DNA of 43,597 nt from an uncultured Bacilli bacterium (GCA_944332435.1 CALVJW010000010.1:1-43597), one strand, 5' to 3'; positions 30,716 to 39,925 are shown, counted from the stretch's first letter. Numbers and translations: made by a program. The notes: generated by a model from the sequence alone, not told the origin.

Positions 30716-31603
30716 TTATGCATGTGGATGATTTTTATAATTTTCTTTTAATAAATCATTTGACACATGGGTATATATTTGTGTTGTTGAGATGTCTGAG
30801 TGTCCCAGCAATTCTTGAATGCTTCGTAAATCTGCACCACAATCAAGTAAATGAGTAGCAAAACTATGTCGTAATGTATGAGGGGAAAATGGGGTTGTAA
30901 TATTTTTTTCTTTTGCTAGTTTTTTTATCATTTTAAAAAAGCCTTGCCTTGTAATGGGAGTACCATGATTATTTAAAAATAAATAATCGGTTACTTTCTT
31001 TTTCATCAATTCATCTCGATATCCATCCAAATAAAGATGTAAAGCTTCCAATGCATAATCACCAATTGGTAAAATACGTTCTTTGCTCCCCTTCCCCATC
31101 GTTTTTAATACTGCATCTTCAAAATTAATATCTTGTTTTTTTAAAGCAATTAATTCGCTTACACGTAGTCCCGTTGCATACATGAGTTCTAACATTGCTT
31201 TATTTCTTGCACTATAAGCATCGGTAACGGTAATATCTAAAAGACGCGATACTTCTTCTGTAGATAATACAGTTGGAAGTGTTTTCTTAATTTTAGGAAG
31301 TTCAATTAATTCAATTGGACTTTTTGTAATTACTCGCTCCATCAACAAAAATTTATAAAATGTACGAATACTAGAGATGTTGCGTGAAATGCTTTTGTCG
31401 CTCATTTTACTTTCTTTTAAGTATTTTAAATATTCTTTAATATCTTCTTTTTTGATTTGGTTTATTTTAACATTTCGTTGTTTTTGAAATGCATAATATT
31501 TTTCTAAATCTCTAGCATAAGATTCAATAGTATTGGGACTATATTTTTTATCAATTAGTAAATAGTCTAGAAAATCTTCGATATAGTTTTTAAACTCGTT
31601 CAT
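30716..31603 (-). CDS. xerD: Site-specific tyrosine recombinase XerD
   Basis: Resolves chromosome dimers at dif together with a XerC partner. The ATG at 31603 is chosen over an in-frame TTG nine bases upstream: it overlaps the corA stop as TAATG and has AAGGA nine bases before it. The 295 residues have the N-terminal SAM-like core-binding domain (YSPNTIESYARDLEKYYAF) and the catalytic set Arg147 (ATGLRVSEL), a Lys near 171-174 (MGKGSKERILP), His242-x-x-Arg245 (HTLRHSFATHLL), His268 (LLGHSDISTTQIYTHV) and Tyr277. Linkage to deoB favours XerD over XerC. Confidence 0.94.
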   Translation of the reverse strand: MNEFKNYIEDFLDYLLIDKKYSPNTIESYARDLEKYYAFQKQRNVKINQIKKEDIKEYLKYLKESKMSDKSISRNISSIRTFYKFLLMERVITKSPIELIELPKIKKTLPTVLSTEEVSRLLDITVTDAYSARNKAMLELMYATGLRVSELIALKKQDINFEDAVLKTMGKGSKERILPIGDYALEALHLYLDGYRDELMKKKVTDYLFLNNHGTPITRQGFFKMIKKLAKEKNITTPFSPHTLRHSFATHLLDCGADLRSIQELLGHSDISTTQIYTHVSNDLLKENYKNHPHA

Positions 31604-32523
31604 TATAACCAATCCTTCTTTTTAAAAATATAGGTTACAAAGATTGATAAGAGTAAAGAAATGAAGAGAAGTGTTGGAAATGCCATTTTGGCTTGATTGA
31701 ACCACCCTAAATGAACATTCATTCCCATAAACGATGCAACCATAGTTGGAATTGTAAAGACAATCGTAATTCCTGTTAAAAACTTCATAACGCGGTTTAG
31801 ATTATTAGAAATAATAGTACCATAAGTTTCTGTTAAACTAGCAAGTAAATCTTGATATAAGTTAGCCATTGCAATCGCTTGTTTATTTTCAATAATTGCA
31901 TCTTCCATGAGAATATTATCACTTTCAAAAAGCGGTAATATTTTCCCAGCTAGGATTCGTTCTAATACAAGTTCATTAGAAGTAAGCGAATTTCTAAAAT
32001 ATACTAAACTTTTTTCAATTTGTAATAATCCTTTCAAAGCATCGTTATTTGTTGCTTGATTAATCCATTTTTCTTGTCTTTTTAATTCTTCTTGAATTTG
32101 TTGTAAGTAAAGAAGATATAATGATGCTACTTTTAAGAATACTTGAATCGTAAAATTTGTTTTTTCTGTTGGAATTAAAACTCCTTCTTCAAGTAATTCG
32201 GCAAAAAAATCTTTTCCATGTTGACAAATTGTCATAATGTATTGGTCTGATATTACAATTCCAAGTGGTAATGTTTTATAGCTATTTTGTGTTTTAAATG
32301 GCAATTTTAAAACAATCAAAGTTGCTTGATTGCGAACTTCAATTCGCGAAGTTTCGTGATTATCTAGCATTTTTTTTAATAGTGAAGCATTAATATTCGT
32401 TTTCTCACTTACAAAATTTAATTCTTTTTCATCATAATGATATAAGTTAATCCATGATTGTGCTTTTATTTCGGTTATTTCGGTAAGTTTTTTATTTTCA
32501 TTACTTTCATAAACTTTTATCAT
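31603..32523 (-). CDS. corA: CorA-family magnesium/divalent cation transporter
   Basis: A pentameric Mg2+ channel-type transporter: a large cytosolic alpha/beta domain followed by two C-terminal membrane helices, with the selectivity motif in SFMGMNVHLGWF near residue 268. The second helix ends in a basic tail, FKKKDWL. With the ATG at 32523 the protein has 306 residues. An in-frame GTG at 32547 is rejected because GGTGAT (27-32 of 32500) sits three bases before the ATG. TATAAT (32539-32544 on the complement) is six bases upstream of that site. It is the first gene of the corA-xerD-unknown-deoB-alkD operon. Confidence 0.88.
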   Translation of the reverse strand: MIKVYESNENKKLTEITEIKAQSWINLYHYDEKELNFVSEKTNINASLLKKMLDNHETSRIEVRNQATLIVLKLPFKTQNSYKTLPLGIVISDQYIMTICQHGKDFFAELLEEGVLIPTEKTNFTIQVFLKVASLYLLYLQQIQEELKRQEKWINQATNNDALKGLLQIEKSLVYFRNSLTSNELVLERILAGKILPLFESDNILMEDAIIENKQAIAMANLYQDLLASLTETYGTIISNNLNRVMKFLTGITIVFTIPTMVASFMGMNVHLGWFNQAKMAFPTLLFISLLLSIFVTYIFKKKDWL

Positions 32524-32586
32524 ATTATCACCATCTTTATTATACACCTATCTTTTTATTTCATAAAACAATATCTGTCAAGTTGA

Positions 32587-32615
32587 CAAAAAAAAAGAAT
32601 AATTTCTTATTCTTT
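32587..32615 (-). terminator. Terminator of the amino-acid ABC operon
   Basis: On the minus strand, AAAGAATAA pairs with TTATTCTTT around a four-base loop and runs into a long T tract. It starts at the last base of the ATPase stop codon. Confidence 0.85.
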
Positions 32616-33328
32616 TAACAATTCTTTAAAAATTGTTGTAAGCGTTCTGTTTGTGGATTAGAAAATAAAGTTTTCGCATCTCCTTCTTCTAAGATTTCTC
32701 CATGGTCCATAAAAATAACACGAGAGGCGAATTGTTCTGCAAAATGTAATTCATGAGTAACAACTATCATTGTAATATTTTTTTTCGCAACTTCGATAAT
32801 TAGTGACAATACTTCACCAATCATTTCTGGATCTAAAGCACTTGTTGGTTCATCAAACAAAATTACTTTAGGATTCATCATTAACGTTCGAATAATCGCA
32901 ATTCTTTGCTTTTGTCCCCCTGACAGTTCAGATGGATAGACATCTTTCTTATCTTCTAAATGAATTTGTTTTAAATATTCCATAGCTTGCCTTTTTGCTT
33001 GCTTTTTTGTCATTTTTTTATTTAATACTGGTGCCAATGTTAAATTTTTTAACACTGTCATATGTTCAAATAATTGAAAATTTTGAAATACCATTCCAAT
33101 ATCACCATGTAACTGTTGATAGCTATTGGAGTTAATTTGTTTTCCTTCAAATAAAACTTCACCCTTAGTTGGTATTTCTAATCCATTTAAACAACGTAAT
33201 AACGTTGATTTTCCGCTTCCACTAGGACCAATAATTACTAATTTTTCATTGGGTTTGATTTCTAAATTAATATTCTTTAATACTTTTACGTCATCAAATG
33301 ATTTTTCTAAGTTTTTAATCTGAAACAT
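32615..33328 (-). CDS. glnQ: Polar amino-acid ABC transporter ATP-binding protein
   Basis: The ATPase of a PAAT-type importer, 237 residues, normal size. Walker A GPSGSGKSTLLRCLNGLE starts near residue 34. The rest follow in order: Q-loop MVFQNFQLFEHMTVLKNL, signature LSGGQKQRIAIIRTL, Walker B VILFDEPTSALDPEM, and the switch His in VVTHELHFAEQF. The start overlaps the end of the upstream binding-protein/permease gene by 14 bases, as expected for coupled synthesis. Which amino acid is carried is not certain; glutamine, cystine or arginine relatives look alike at this level. Confidence 0.93.
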   Translation of the reverse strand: MFQIKNLEKSFDDVKVLKNINLEIKPNEKLVIIGPSGSGKSTLLRCLNGLEIPTKGEVLFEGKQINSNSYQQLHGDIGMVFQNFQLFEHMTVLKNLTLAPVLNKKMTKKQAKRQAMEYLKQIHLEDKKDVYPSELSGGQKQRIAIIRTLMMNPKVILFDEPTSALDPEMIGEVLSLIIEVAKKNITMIVVTHELHFAEQFASRVIFMDHGEILEEGDAKTLFSNPQTERLQQFLKNC

Positions 33329-34748
33329 GATTCAACTTCCTTTCTCCATATTTCATAAGTTTTGATAATAAGAAAGTGAGAAGTAAGTAAATGACAGCTG
33401 AAACCATAAGTGGAAAGAAATAATCATACGTTCTAGAAGAAATGATATCAGCGGCTTTAATTAACTCAACGATTCCTACATAACCCGCAATTGATGTTTC
33501 TTTTACTAATGTAATCATTTCATTTCCTAACGCTGGGAAAATACGAATTAATGCATCTTTTAGTAAAATATAACGCATTGTTTTACCATAAGATAATCCA
33601 AGTGTTTTCGCAGCTTCTCTTTGTCCTTTGTCAATGCTCTCAAAACCGGCTCTAAAAATTTCTGATACATATGCTCCGGAATTAATTCCAAAGGTTAAAA
33701 TACCAACTAAAATTGGAGATATATGAATGGATTTAAATATAATATAGTAAAGGATCATTAATTGTAATAAGGTAGGAGTCCCACGAATAATGTAGATATA
33801 AGTATCACATAATTTGCTAAGAATTTTTAAGCGTCCAGTCTCTTTTCGATAATCTCGGATGATGCAAGTAGAAATACCTAATGTAATTCCAAGAATAATG
33901 GAAAAGATGGAAATAATAATGGTATAGCATAATCCACTTAAGAAAAATTCATAACGATTTTCATCTAGAAATGTTTTTTTTAATGATGCGATAATTCCCG
34001 TATCATTTTTTGTACTTGTTACACCAGAATGTTTTACAACAAATTCTTCAATTTTTCCTTCTTCCATTAAATCTTTTAATACACCGTTGATTTCATTTAA
34101 TAACTTGGTGTTTCCTTTTTTAACAATCATACCATATTGATCTTGAAATAATATTTCGTCTAAAATCATTAATTCAGGATTTTCTTTAATAATTTCTTTG
34201 GCAGGTGCTTCGTCTAAAATTAGGCAATCTGCTTTTTTCGTTTTTACTGATTCTACGGCAGATAAATACTTTTTATGTGTTACCAAAGTAGCATTTTTTA
34301 AGTTTTCACTGACATATAAATCGGCAACGGTTCCTAATTGTGTCACAATTCTTTTATCATAAATATCTTGAATCGTTTTAATATTACTATCTTTTCTTGT
34401 GACCACTACTTGATTAGAAGTTGTATAAAGTTCTGTAAAGTCTACTTCTTCTTTTCTTTCTTCTGTAACACTAAGTCCAGCTGCTGCAAAATCAGCTTTT
34501 CCACTTTTGACTTCATTAATTAAAAAATCGAATGAAATATCTTTAATTACTAATTTTCGATCTAATCGTTTGGCAATTTCTTTGGCAATATCGATATCCA
34601 CACCAACAATTTCACCATTTTGATAATACTCATATGGCGCAAAACCTGCCTCTGTTACCATAATTAATTCTTCTTGTTTTTTGGTGGTACACCCACAAAA
34701 TATTCCTACAAAGAAAAGTAGAAATAAAATCTTTTTCCAATTCTTCAT
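33315..34748 (-). CDS. Fused substrate-binding/permease protein of an amino-acid ABC transporter
   Basis: One polypeptide holds both the receptor and the channel. A lipoprotein-type signal (LFLLFFVGIFCGC, Cys near residue 20) is followed by a periplasmic-binding-protein-3 domain of about 230 residues (TEAGFAPYEYYQNGEIVGVD, with VDIDIAKEIAKRL and AGLSVTEERKEEVDFTE), then a MetI-type permease with about five helices and the EAA loop REAAKTLGLSYGKTMRYILL. ATG at 34748 gives 477 residues. It is chosen over an upstream ATG at 34784 because GGTAGTGA precedes it and the lipoprotein signal then starts correctly. It pairs with the ATPase downstream to make a complete importer. Confidence 0.92.
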   Translation of the reverse strand: MKNWKKILFLLFFVGIFCGCTTKKQEELIMVTEAGFAPYEYYQNGEIVGVDIDIAKEIAKRLDRKLVIKDISFDFLINEVKSGKADFAAAGLSVTEERKEEVDFTELYTTSNQVVVTRKDSNIKTIQDIYDKRIVTQLGTVADLYVSENLKNATLVTHKKYLSAVESVKTKKADCLILDEAPAKEIIKENPELMILDEILFQDQYGMIVKKGNTKLLNEINGVLKDLMEEGKIEEFVVKHSGVTSTKNDTGIIASLKKTFLDENRYEFFLSGLCYTIIISIFSIILGITLGISTCIIRDYRKETGRLKILSKLCDTYIYIIRGTPTLLQLMILYYIIFKSIHISPILVGILTFGINSGAYVSEIFRAGFESIDKGQREAAKTLGLSYGKTMRYILLKDALIRIFPALGNEMITLVKETSIAGYVGIVELIKAADIISSRTYDYFFPLMVSAVIYLLLTFLLSKLMKYGERKLNHVSD

Positions 34749-34869
34749 TTTTTCACTACCTATCTTATATTTAGCGTACCACAAAATATGTAAAATGAAA
34801 AGTTTTTTTCATCTTTTTTAACTATTCATTTTATTTAAAATTTGATAAAATATTATCTGAGGCGATAAT

Positions 34870-36084
34870 ATGAATGAACCATTAGCAGTAAAATTAAGAC
34901 CAACTAAATTAGAGGAAATTATTGGGCAACAACATTTAGTTGGTGAAAATAAAGTGCTCTATAATATGGTAAAACATAAAAAATTGTTTTCTATGATTTT
35001 ATATGGAAAACCAGGAATTGGAAAAACAACTATTGCTTGTGCCATCGTAGAAGAATTAGGATTAAAATATCGCATGTTAAATGCGGTAATTCATAATAAA
35101 AAAGATTTTGATGTTGTAGTAGAAGAAGCAAAATTATTTGGTGGCCTAGTTGTAATTATGGATGAGATTCATCGCTTAAATAAAGATAAACAAGACTTAC
35201 TTCTTCCCTACTTAGAAAATGGATTAATTACATTAATTGGGATGACAACATCCAATCCATATCATAAGATTAATCCGGCAATTCGCAGTCGTTGTCAAAT
35301 CTTCGAATTAAAAGAATTAACGGATGATGATATTGTTACTGCCTTAAAAAAAGCAATTACAAGTGAAATATTACCGAATATAAAAGTAGAAGAAGATGCG
35401 ATTCATTATATTGCCGAATTATCAAGTGGTGATGTACGTTTTGCTTATAATTTATTAGAGGTGGCTTATTATTGTACTTCTGATTATCATATTACGATTG
35501 ATATCCTAAAAGATATTAATAATAAACCAGCGTTTTTCCATGATAAAAATGAAGATGGACATTATGATGTATTAAGTGGTTTTCAAAAATCTATTCGTGG
35601 AAGTGATGTCGATGCGGCTCTTCACTATTTAGCAAGATTGATTATTGCCGAAGATTTGGATAGTATTTACCGAAGAATGAGTGTAATTGCATACGAAGAT
35701 ATTGGACTTGCAAATCCTAGTATGGGACCTAAAGTTGATGCGGCAATTCATGCTGCTGAACGACTTGGACTACCAGAGGCAAGAATTCCATTAGGACAAG
35801 TTGTAATTGAATTAGCTTTATCACCAAAGTCAAATAGTGCTCATTTAGCACTCGATCAGGCAATTGCTGATATTCAAAGAGGAAATACAGGAAATTTACC
35901 AAGTCATTTAAAAACCAATGCCAAAGATTATAAATATCCGCATGATTATAAAAATGCGATTGTAAAACAACAATATTTACCAGATAATTTAAAACATCGT
36001 GTTTATTATAAAGCAAAAGATACCAGTAAAAATGAGAAAATGTTGAAAGAAATTAACGAAAAAATTAAGCAAATATTAGGATGA
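34870..36084 (+). CDS. rarA: Replication-associated recombination protein A (RarA/MgsA)
   Basis: An AAA+ ATPase that acts at stalled replication forks. The 404 residues begin EPLAVKLRPTKLEEIIGQQH. They include Walker A GKPGIGKTTIACAIVEEL (residues 46-63), Walker B VVIMDEIHRLNKDKQDLLLP near 97-116, sensor 1 IGMTTSNPYHKINPAIRSRC, and the C-terminal tetramerisation region with YRRMSVIAYEDIGLANPSM and GLPEARIPLGQVVIELALSP. The family's usual length is about 420-440. It ends with TGA at the expected C-terminus and is 13 bases from the preferred gpsA start, so the two are cotranscribed. Confidence 0.95.
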   Translation: MNEPLAVKLRPTKLEEIIGQQHLVGENKVLYNMVKHKKLFSMILYGKPGIGKTTIACAIVEELGLKYRMLNAVIHNKKDFDVVVEEAKLFGGLVVIMDEIHRLNKDKQDLLLPYLENGLITLIGMTTSNPYHKINPAIRSRCQIFELKELTDDDIVTALKKAITSEILPNIKVEEDAIHYIAELSSGDVRFAYNLLEVAYYCTSDYHITIDILKDINNKPAFFHDKNEDGHYDVLSGFQKSIRGSDVDAALHYLARLIIAEDLDSIYRRMSVIAYEDIGLANPSMGPKVDAAIHAAERLGLPEARIPLGQVVIELALSPKSNSAHLALDQAIADIQRGNTGNLPSHLKTNAKDYKYPHDYKNAIVKQQYLPDNLKHRVYYKAKDTSKNEKMLKEINEKIKQILG

Positions 36085-36097
36085 AATGGGTGAAAAA

Positions 36098-37081
36098 ATG
36101 AGAAGAATAACAATATTAGGAACAGGTGCTTATGGTCTTAGTTTGGCACTTATGTTTCATAAAAAACAAAATAAAATAAAGATGTGGACGAAGTTTGAAG
36201 AAGAACAACAATTATTAAAAACAACTAGAAAAAACGAAAAATTATTACCAGGGATTGTCATTCCAGAAGATATTCAGTTTACCTGCTCTTTAGAACAAGC
36301 TGTATCAAATGCGGAATTAATTGTTATCGCACTTCCTGCGGCTGTTGTTGATAGTGTGATGCAAAAGTTGGAGCCATTTGTTACAAAGAAACAATCTTTT
36401 TTAATCGCATCGAAAGCAATTGATCATAATGAATGTAAATTATTAAATCAAGTTGTTGCATCTTATTTTAAAGAATGTCCAATTGCGGTAATATCAGGTC
36501 CAACGTTTGCCAAAGATATGGCAAGTAATAATCCAGTTGGTTTATCTTTAGCAGGTACTACTGAAGAAGTTGTGAGTTTAGTAAAAACATGTTTAGAAAG
36601 TGATACCGTGAAATTAAGAAAGTCAAATGATCTACTAGGATTAGAAATTTGTGGTTCTTTTAAAAATGTTATAGCAATTGCCAGTGGTATCATCGCAGGT
36701 ATGGGGTATCCAGATTCGACAAAAGCGATGTTTATTACAGAATCTATGCATGATGTAAAAAGAATTATTCAAGGATTTGGTGGAAATGATCGCACCATTA
36801 TGTCATTTGCTGGATTTGGAGATATTTTAATGACTTGTACCAGTACCAATAGTAGAAATTTTACACTAGGAAAATTAATTGGAGAAAGAAAAAGTGAAAA
36901 AGAAATTATGGAATATTTATCTACTCATACGGTAGAAGGTTATGAAACACTCCAAACCTTTCATTTTTTATTAAATAAACAAGGAATCACCATTCCACTT
37001 ATTGAATGTATTTATTTAATTGTAAATGACCATGCTGACCCATCCTTACTAATTGATTGGTTAGTTGGGGTAAAAGAATAA
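36098..37081 (+). CDS. gpsA: NAD(P)+-dependent glycerol-3-phosphate dehydrogenase
   Basis: Reduces dihydroxyacetone phosphate to sn-glycerol 3-phosphate, the backbone for phospholipids and glycolipids. The Rossmann motif ITILGTGAYGLSLALMFHKK is at the very N-terminus, then VIALPAAVVDSVM, SKAID, VISGPTFAKDMASNNPVGLS, the catalytic Lys in LGLEICGSFKNVIAIASGII, and FGDILMTCTSTNSRNFTLGK with the substrate-binding Arg. The ATG at 36098 (GGGTGA four bases upstream; 327 residues) fits the family better than the ATG at 36086. It ends in a terminator shared with the convergent sirtuin gene. Confidence 0.95.
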   Translation: MRRITILGTGAYGLSLALMFHKKQNKIKMWTKFEEEQQLLKTTRKNEKLLPGIVIPEDIQFTCSLEQAVSNAELIVIALPAAVVDSVMQKLEPFVTKKQSFLIASKAIDHNECKLLNQVVASYFKECPIAVISGPTFAKDMASNNPVGLSLAGTTEEVVSLVKTCLESDTVKLRKSNDLLGLEICGSFKNVIAIASGIIAGMGYPDSTKAMFITESMHDVKRIIQGFGGNDRTIMSFAGFGDILMTCTSTNSRNFTLGKLIGERKSEKEIMEYLSTHTVEGYETLQTFHFLLNKQGITIPLIECIYLIVNDHADPSLLIDWLVGVKE

Positions 37082-37083
37082 AG

Positions 37084-37114
37084 AAAGATCAGAATATGAA
37101 GTTCTGATCTTTTT
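37084..37114. terminator. Bidirectional terminator between gpsA and the sirtuin gene
   Basis: AAAGATCAGAA, loop TATGAAG, TTCTGATCTTT, flanked by A- and T-rich runs on both sides. Confidence 0.88.
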
Positions 37115-37115
37115 C

Positions 37116-37814
37116 TTATTTTTGTATAAAAGAAAATACCTTTCCGATTGAATCATGAATCACTAACGTTGCTTGCTCTTCAAATCGTGTTTTTTCTTGA
37201 TTAATGATGACTAAGTTTTTACCATGAAAATAATGAATGAGATAATTGGCTGGATAAACCGCTAAACTTGTTCCCCCAATAATAAGACAATCTGCTTGTT
37301 CAATCACTTTTATTGCCCCTTCAAAAATACTATTATCTAATGGTTCTTCGTACAGAACAACATCAGGTTTAATTTGTCCTCCACAAGAGCATATATGAGA
37401 TTTCATGATTTCTTCTAACGTATAAAACTGGTGACATTTTTCACAATAATTACGATAAATACTACCATGTAATTCATAAACATTTTTACTCCCGGCAATT
37501 GTGTGTAGTCCATCAATGTTTTGCGTAATGATTCCCTTTAATTTTCCGTCTTGTTCTAGTTTCACTAATGCCTTATGACAAAGATTTGGTTTTGCATCTA
37601 AATGAATCATTTCTTTTAAATAAAAATCATAAAACTCTTTGGGATGGCTACGGTAAAAACTATGAGAAAGCATCCGTTCTGCTTGATATGGATATTTTTG
37701 AAATAGCCCTCGGTCACTTCGGAAATCAGGTATTCCACTTTCGGTTGACACCCCTGCTCCACCAAAAAAAACAATGTTCTTACTTTCTTTTATCACTTCT
37801 TCTAATGTTTTCAA
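37116..37814 (-). CDS. cobB: NAD-dependent protein deacylase (sirtuin)
   Basis: Removes acyl groups from protein lysines using NAD+. NAD-binding motifs IVFFGGAGVSTESGIPDFRS and TQNIDGLHTIAGS, the catalytic His in VYELHGSIYRNYC, a Cys4 zinc site (CEKC and CSC), and IIGGTSLAVYPANYLI are all present. The TTG at 37814 is preferred (232 residues): GGGTGAT lies just upstream and TAAAAT (37830-37835 on the complement) precedes it, whereas the GTG at 37826 lies inside that signal. The nicotinamide loop is normal. It is a single-gene unit. An acetyl-specific or succinyl-specific role cannot be told apart here. Confidence 0.93.
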   Translation of the reverse strand: MKTLEEVIKESKNIVFFGGAGVSTESGIPDFRSDRGLFQKYPYQAERMLSHSFYRSHPKEFYDFYLKEMIHLDAKPNLCHKALVKLEQDGKLKGIITQNIDGLHTIAGSKNVYELHGSIYRNYCEKCHQFYTLEEIMKSHICSCGGQIKPDVVLYEEPLDNSIFEGAIKVIEQADCLIIGGTSLAVYPANYLIHYFHGKNLVIINQEKTRFEEQATLVIHDSIGKVFSFIQK

Positions 37815-37902
37815 GTTATCACCCACTTCATTTTAACACATCATTTTCATTTTGTCATACTCCTCTTTTCCTATCATATAGTTAATTAGTTAGGGGGAAG
37901 TT

Positions 37903-38859
37903 ATGAAACAAGAGTTTGCTTATCAAGGGATAAAGAAAAAGAAAAAAAACTATTTTGAAGGTTGGTATTATAAGAATGTAACAGTTGATAAGAAGTGGAC
38001 AATATCCATTATTCCTGGAATATCATATAGTAAAGAAAAAGATTGTGCTTTTATTCAAGTTATCGAATCAATTAACCATAAGAGTTATTATATTGAATAT
38101 GATATTGATGATGTTGTAATTCACCAGAATCCTGTCTGTATTCAAATAAAAAATAATTATTTTTATGAAGATTATATTGATTTAGATATTCATACTGCTG
38201 AATTAGAACTCACTGGCTTTTTATATTATAGTGAACAAACAAAGTTAAAAAAGACAGCTTATGCACCAACGATTATGGGACCGTTTTCTTATCTACCGAT
38301 GGAATGCTATCACAGTATTATTAGTATGCATCATTATATTGATGGTGTTTTATCACTCAATCAAACAGAAATTGATTTTGAAGATGGAATTGGGTATATT
38401 GAAAAAGATTATGGTACTAGTTTTCCAAAAGAATATACATGGATTCAAACCAATACTTTAGAAAAGGATAATTTAAATTATAAAAAAGTATCATTATTTT
38501 TTTCTGTTGCAGAAATTCCTACTTATTTTGGCCATTTTAATGGCTTTATAGCCGTGTTCTATTTAAACAATAAAGAATATCGATTTACAACTTATAATGG
38601 CTCTAAATTGATTAGAATAACAAAAAATAATGGCATTTATAAATATGTATTGAAAAGCGGAAATAAAAAATTACTCATTCGAATTAAACCAAGAAATGGG
38701 TTAAAATTACGTTCACCAAAATTAGGTGTCATGGATGATACTGTTTTAGAAAGTTTAGATTCTGTTTGTCATGTTACACTTTACCAGAAAAAGAAAGTAT
38801 TATTTCAACAAAAAATGCGAAATACCGGTTATGAAAAAAAAGAAAAACCATCGAAATGA
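37903..38859 (+). CDS. Tocopherol cyclase-like protein
   Basis: A 318-residue soluble beta-rich protein matching the tocopherol-cyclase-like family found sporadically in Firmicutes. NYFEGWYYKNVTVDKKWTIS at the N-terminus, IMGPFSYLPMECYHSIISMH near residue 125, and GIGYIEKDYGTSFPKEYTWI near 165-184 are its conserved blocks. The plant enzyme (VTE1) closes the chromanol ring of vitamin E. A gut-type Bacillota makes no tocopherol, so the bacterial substrate is unknown and may be another lipid-like molecule. GGGGGAAGTT precedes the ATG. No partner gene suggests a pathway. Confidence 0.83.
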   Translation: MKQEFAYQGIKKKKKNYFEGWYYKNVTVDKKWTISIIPGISYSKEKDCAFIQVIESINHKSYYIEYDIDDVVIHQNPVCIQIKNNYFYEDYIDLDIHTAELELTGFLYYSEQTKLKKTAYAPTIMGPFSYLPMECYHSIISMHHYIDGVLSLNQTEIDFEDGIGYIEKDYGTSFPKEYTWIQTNTLEKDNLNYKKVSLFFSVAEIPTYFGHFNGFIAVFYLNNKEYRFTTYNGSKLIRITKNNGIYKYVLKSGNKKLLIRIKPRNGLKLRSPKLGVMDDTVLESLDSVCHVTLYQKKKVLFQQKMRNTGYEKKEKPSK

Positions 38860-38866
38860 TCGATCG

Positions 38867-39802
38867 TTATAATCCTAAAATAAATAATTCTAATGCTAGT
38901 TCTTTTTCTACTTCCCCTTTTTTTATTTGTAAATCAATATCAGAAAGACGATGAATTAATAAAAGTAACATTTCACTTGGATAGGATCTACTCTTTTCTA
39001 ATGCTAATTTAACAGGATATGGATGAACATCCAATTGTTTGGCAATATCTTGTTCTGTATACCCTTTCGATCTTAATGTTTTTGCTTGAAACATTAAACG
39101 GAATTGATTTGCTAGAAGAATTAAAATTTTAATGGGTTCTTCATTGTACTTCAACATCTCATGATAAATTTCGATAGCAGAACTCTTATTTTTTTTGATA
39201 ATCATATCAATTAATTTAAAAATATCTAAATCAATATTTTTCGTTACTAATTCCATTACATCTTCTTTCGTAATGACTTTTTCATCTAATTTATATAATT
39301 TCAATTTAATACATTCTTGTTCTAATAAAGAGATGTTATTGGCTCTATTAACAAGTAATTGTAATACATCATAGTCAACTTTATAACCTTCTAAAAGTTC
39401 TTTCGCAACACTTTGTAGATTCATGTGATTGGTACATTCTTTTACGACTCCTACTTTTTTTAATAATTTACATATTTTTTTAGTCATTGATATTTTATCA
39501 TTTATCAATATTAAATGAGTATCAGGGTTCATATGATTGAGATATTCTTCTAATGAAGATAAATCACAATCATTGCCTGATTTTTTCGTATTATTAGCTA
39601 AAAAATTAGCATTTTCAACAATAATTAACTTATTATCACTAAACAATGATACAGTATTCGCATCCTCGATAATAAGATCTAATAAATTTGGTTCAAAATC
39701 ATATTTACTAATATTTAACTCTGTAATATGATTTTCCTGTTTAATTTTTTCTAGTTCTTTTTTTATAAAAAATGGTTCCACACCATATAATACATACACC
39801 AT
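38867..39802 (-). CDS. holA: DNA polymerase III delta subunit
   Basis: The wrench subunit of the clamp loader, which opens the beta sliding clamp. The 311 residues start MVYVLYGVEPFFIKKELEKI and have HLILINDKISMTKKICKLLK near residue 95, LLVNRANNISLLEQECIKL near 147, and the C-terminal collar domain with LANQFRLMFQAKTLRSKGYT and HPYPVKLALEKS. The start has TATAAT (39818-39823 on the complement), five bases, AGGTGAT, three bases, ATG. In Bacillus holA (yqeN) lies next to rpsT; here rpsT is absent. It converges closely with the tocopherol-cyclase-like gene (7 bases). Confidence 0.93.
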   Translation of the reverse strand: MVYVLYGVEPFFIKKELEKIKQENHITELNISKYDFEPNLLDLIIEDANTVSLFSDNKLIIVENANFLANNTKKSGNDCDLSSLEEYLNHMNPDTHLILINDKISMTKKICKLLKKVGVVKECTNHMNLQSVAKELLEGYKVDYDVLQLLVNRANNISLLEQECIKLKLYKLDEKVITKEDVMELVTKNIDLDIFKLIDMIIKKNKSSAIEIYHEMLKYNEEPIKILILLANQFRLMFQAKTLRSKGYTEQDIAKQLDVHPYPVKLALEKSRSYPSEMLLLLIHRLSDIDLQIKKGEVEKELALELFILGL

Positions 39803-39925
39803 ACTATCACCTATTTCATTATAGACTAAAATTGTAAAAAATACTAGATAACAATATGTATTTTATTGACGAAGAAAGAAAAAATTTATATAATAGATAG
39901 GTATTTAATAGAAAGAAGGAAGAAG

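Noticed and set aside
34870-36084. Mycoplasma-type code with TGA as Trp
   Set aside because: TGA ends rarA and xseA exactly where their families end, and TGG encodes the conserved Trp residues seen here.
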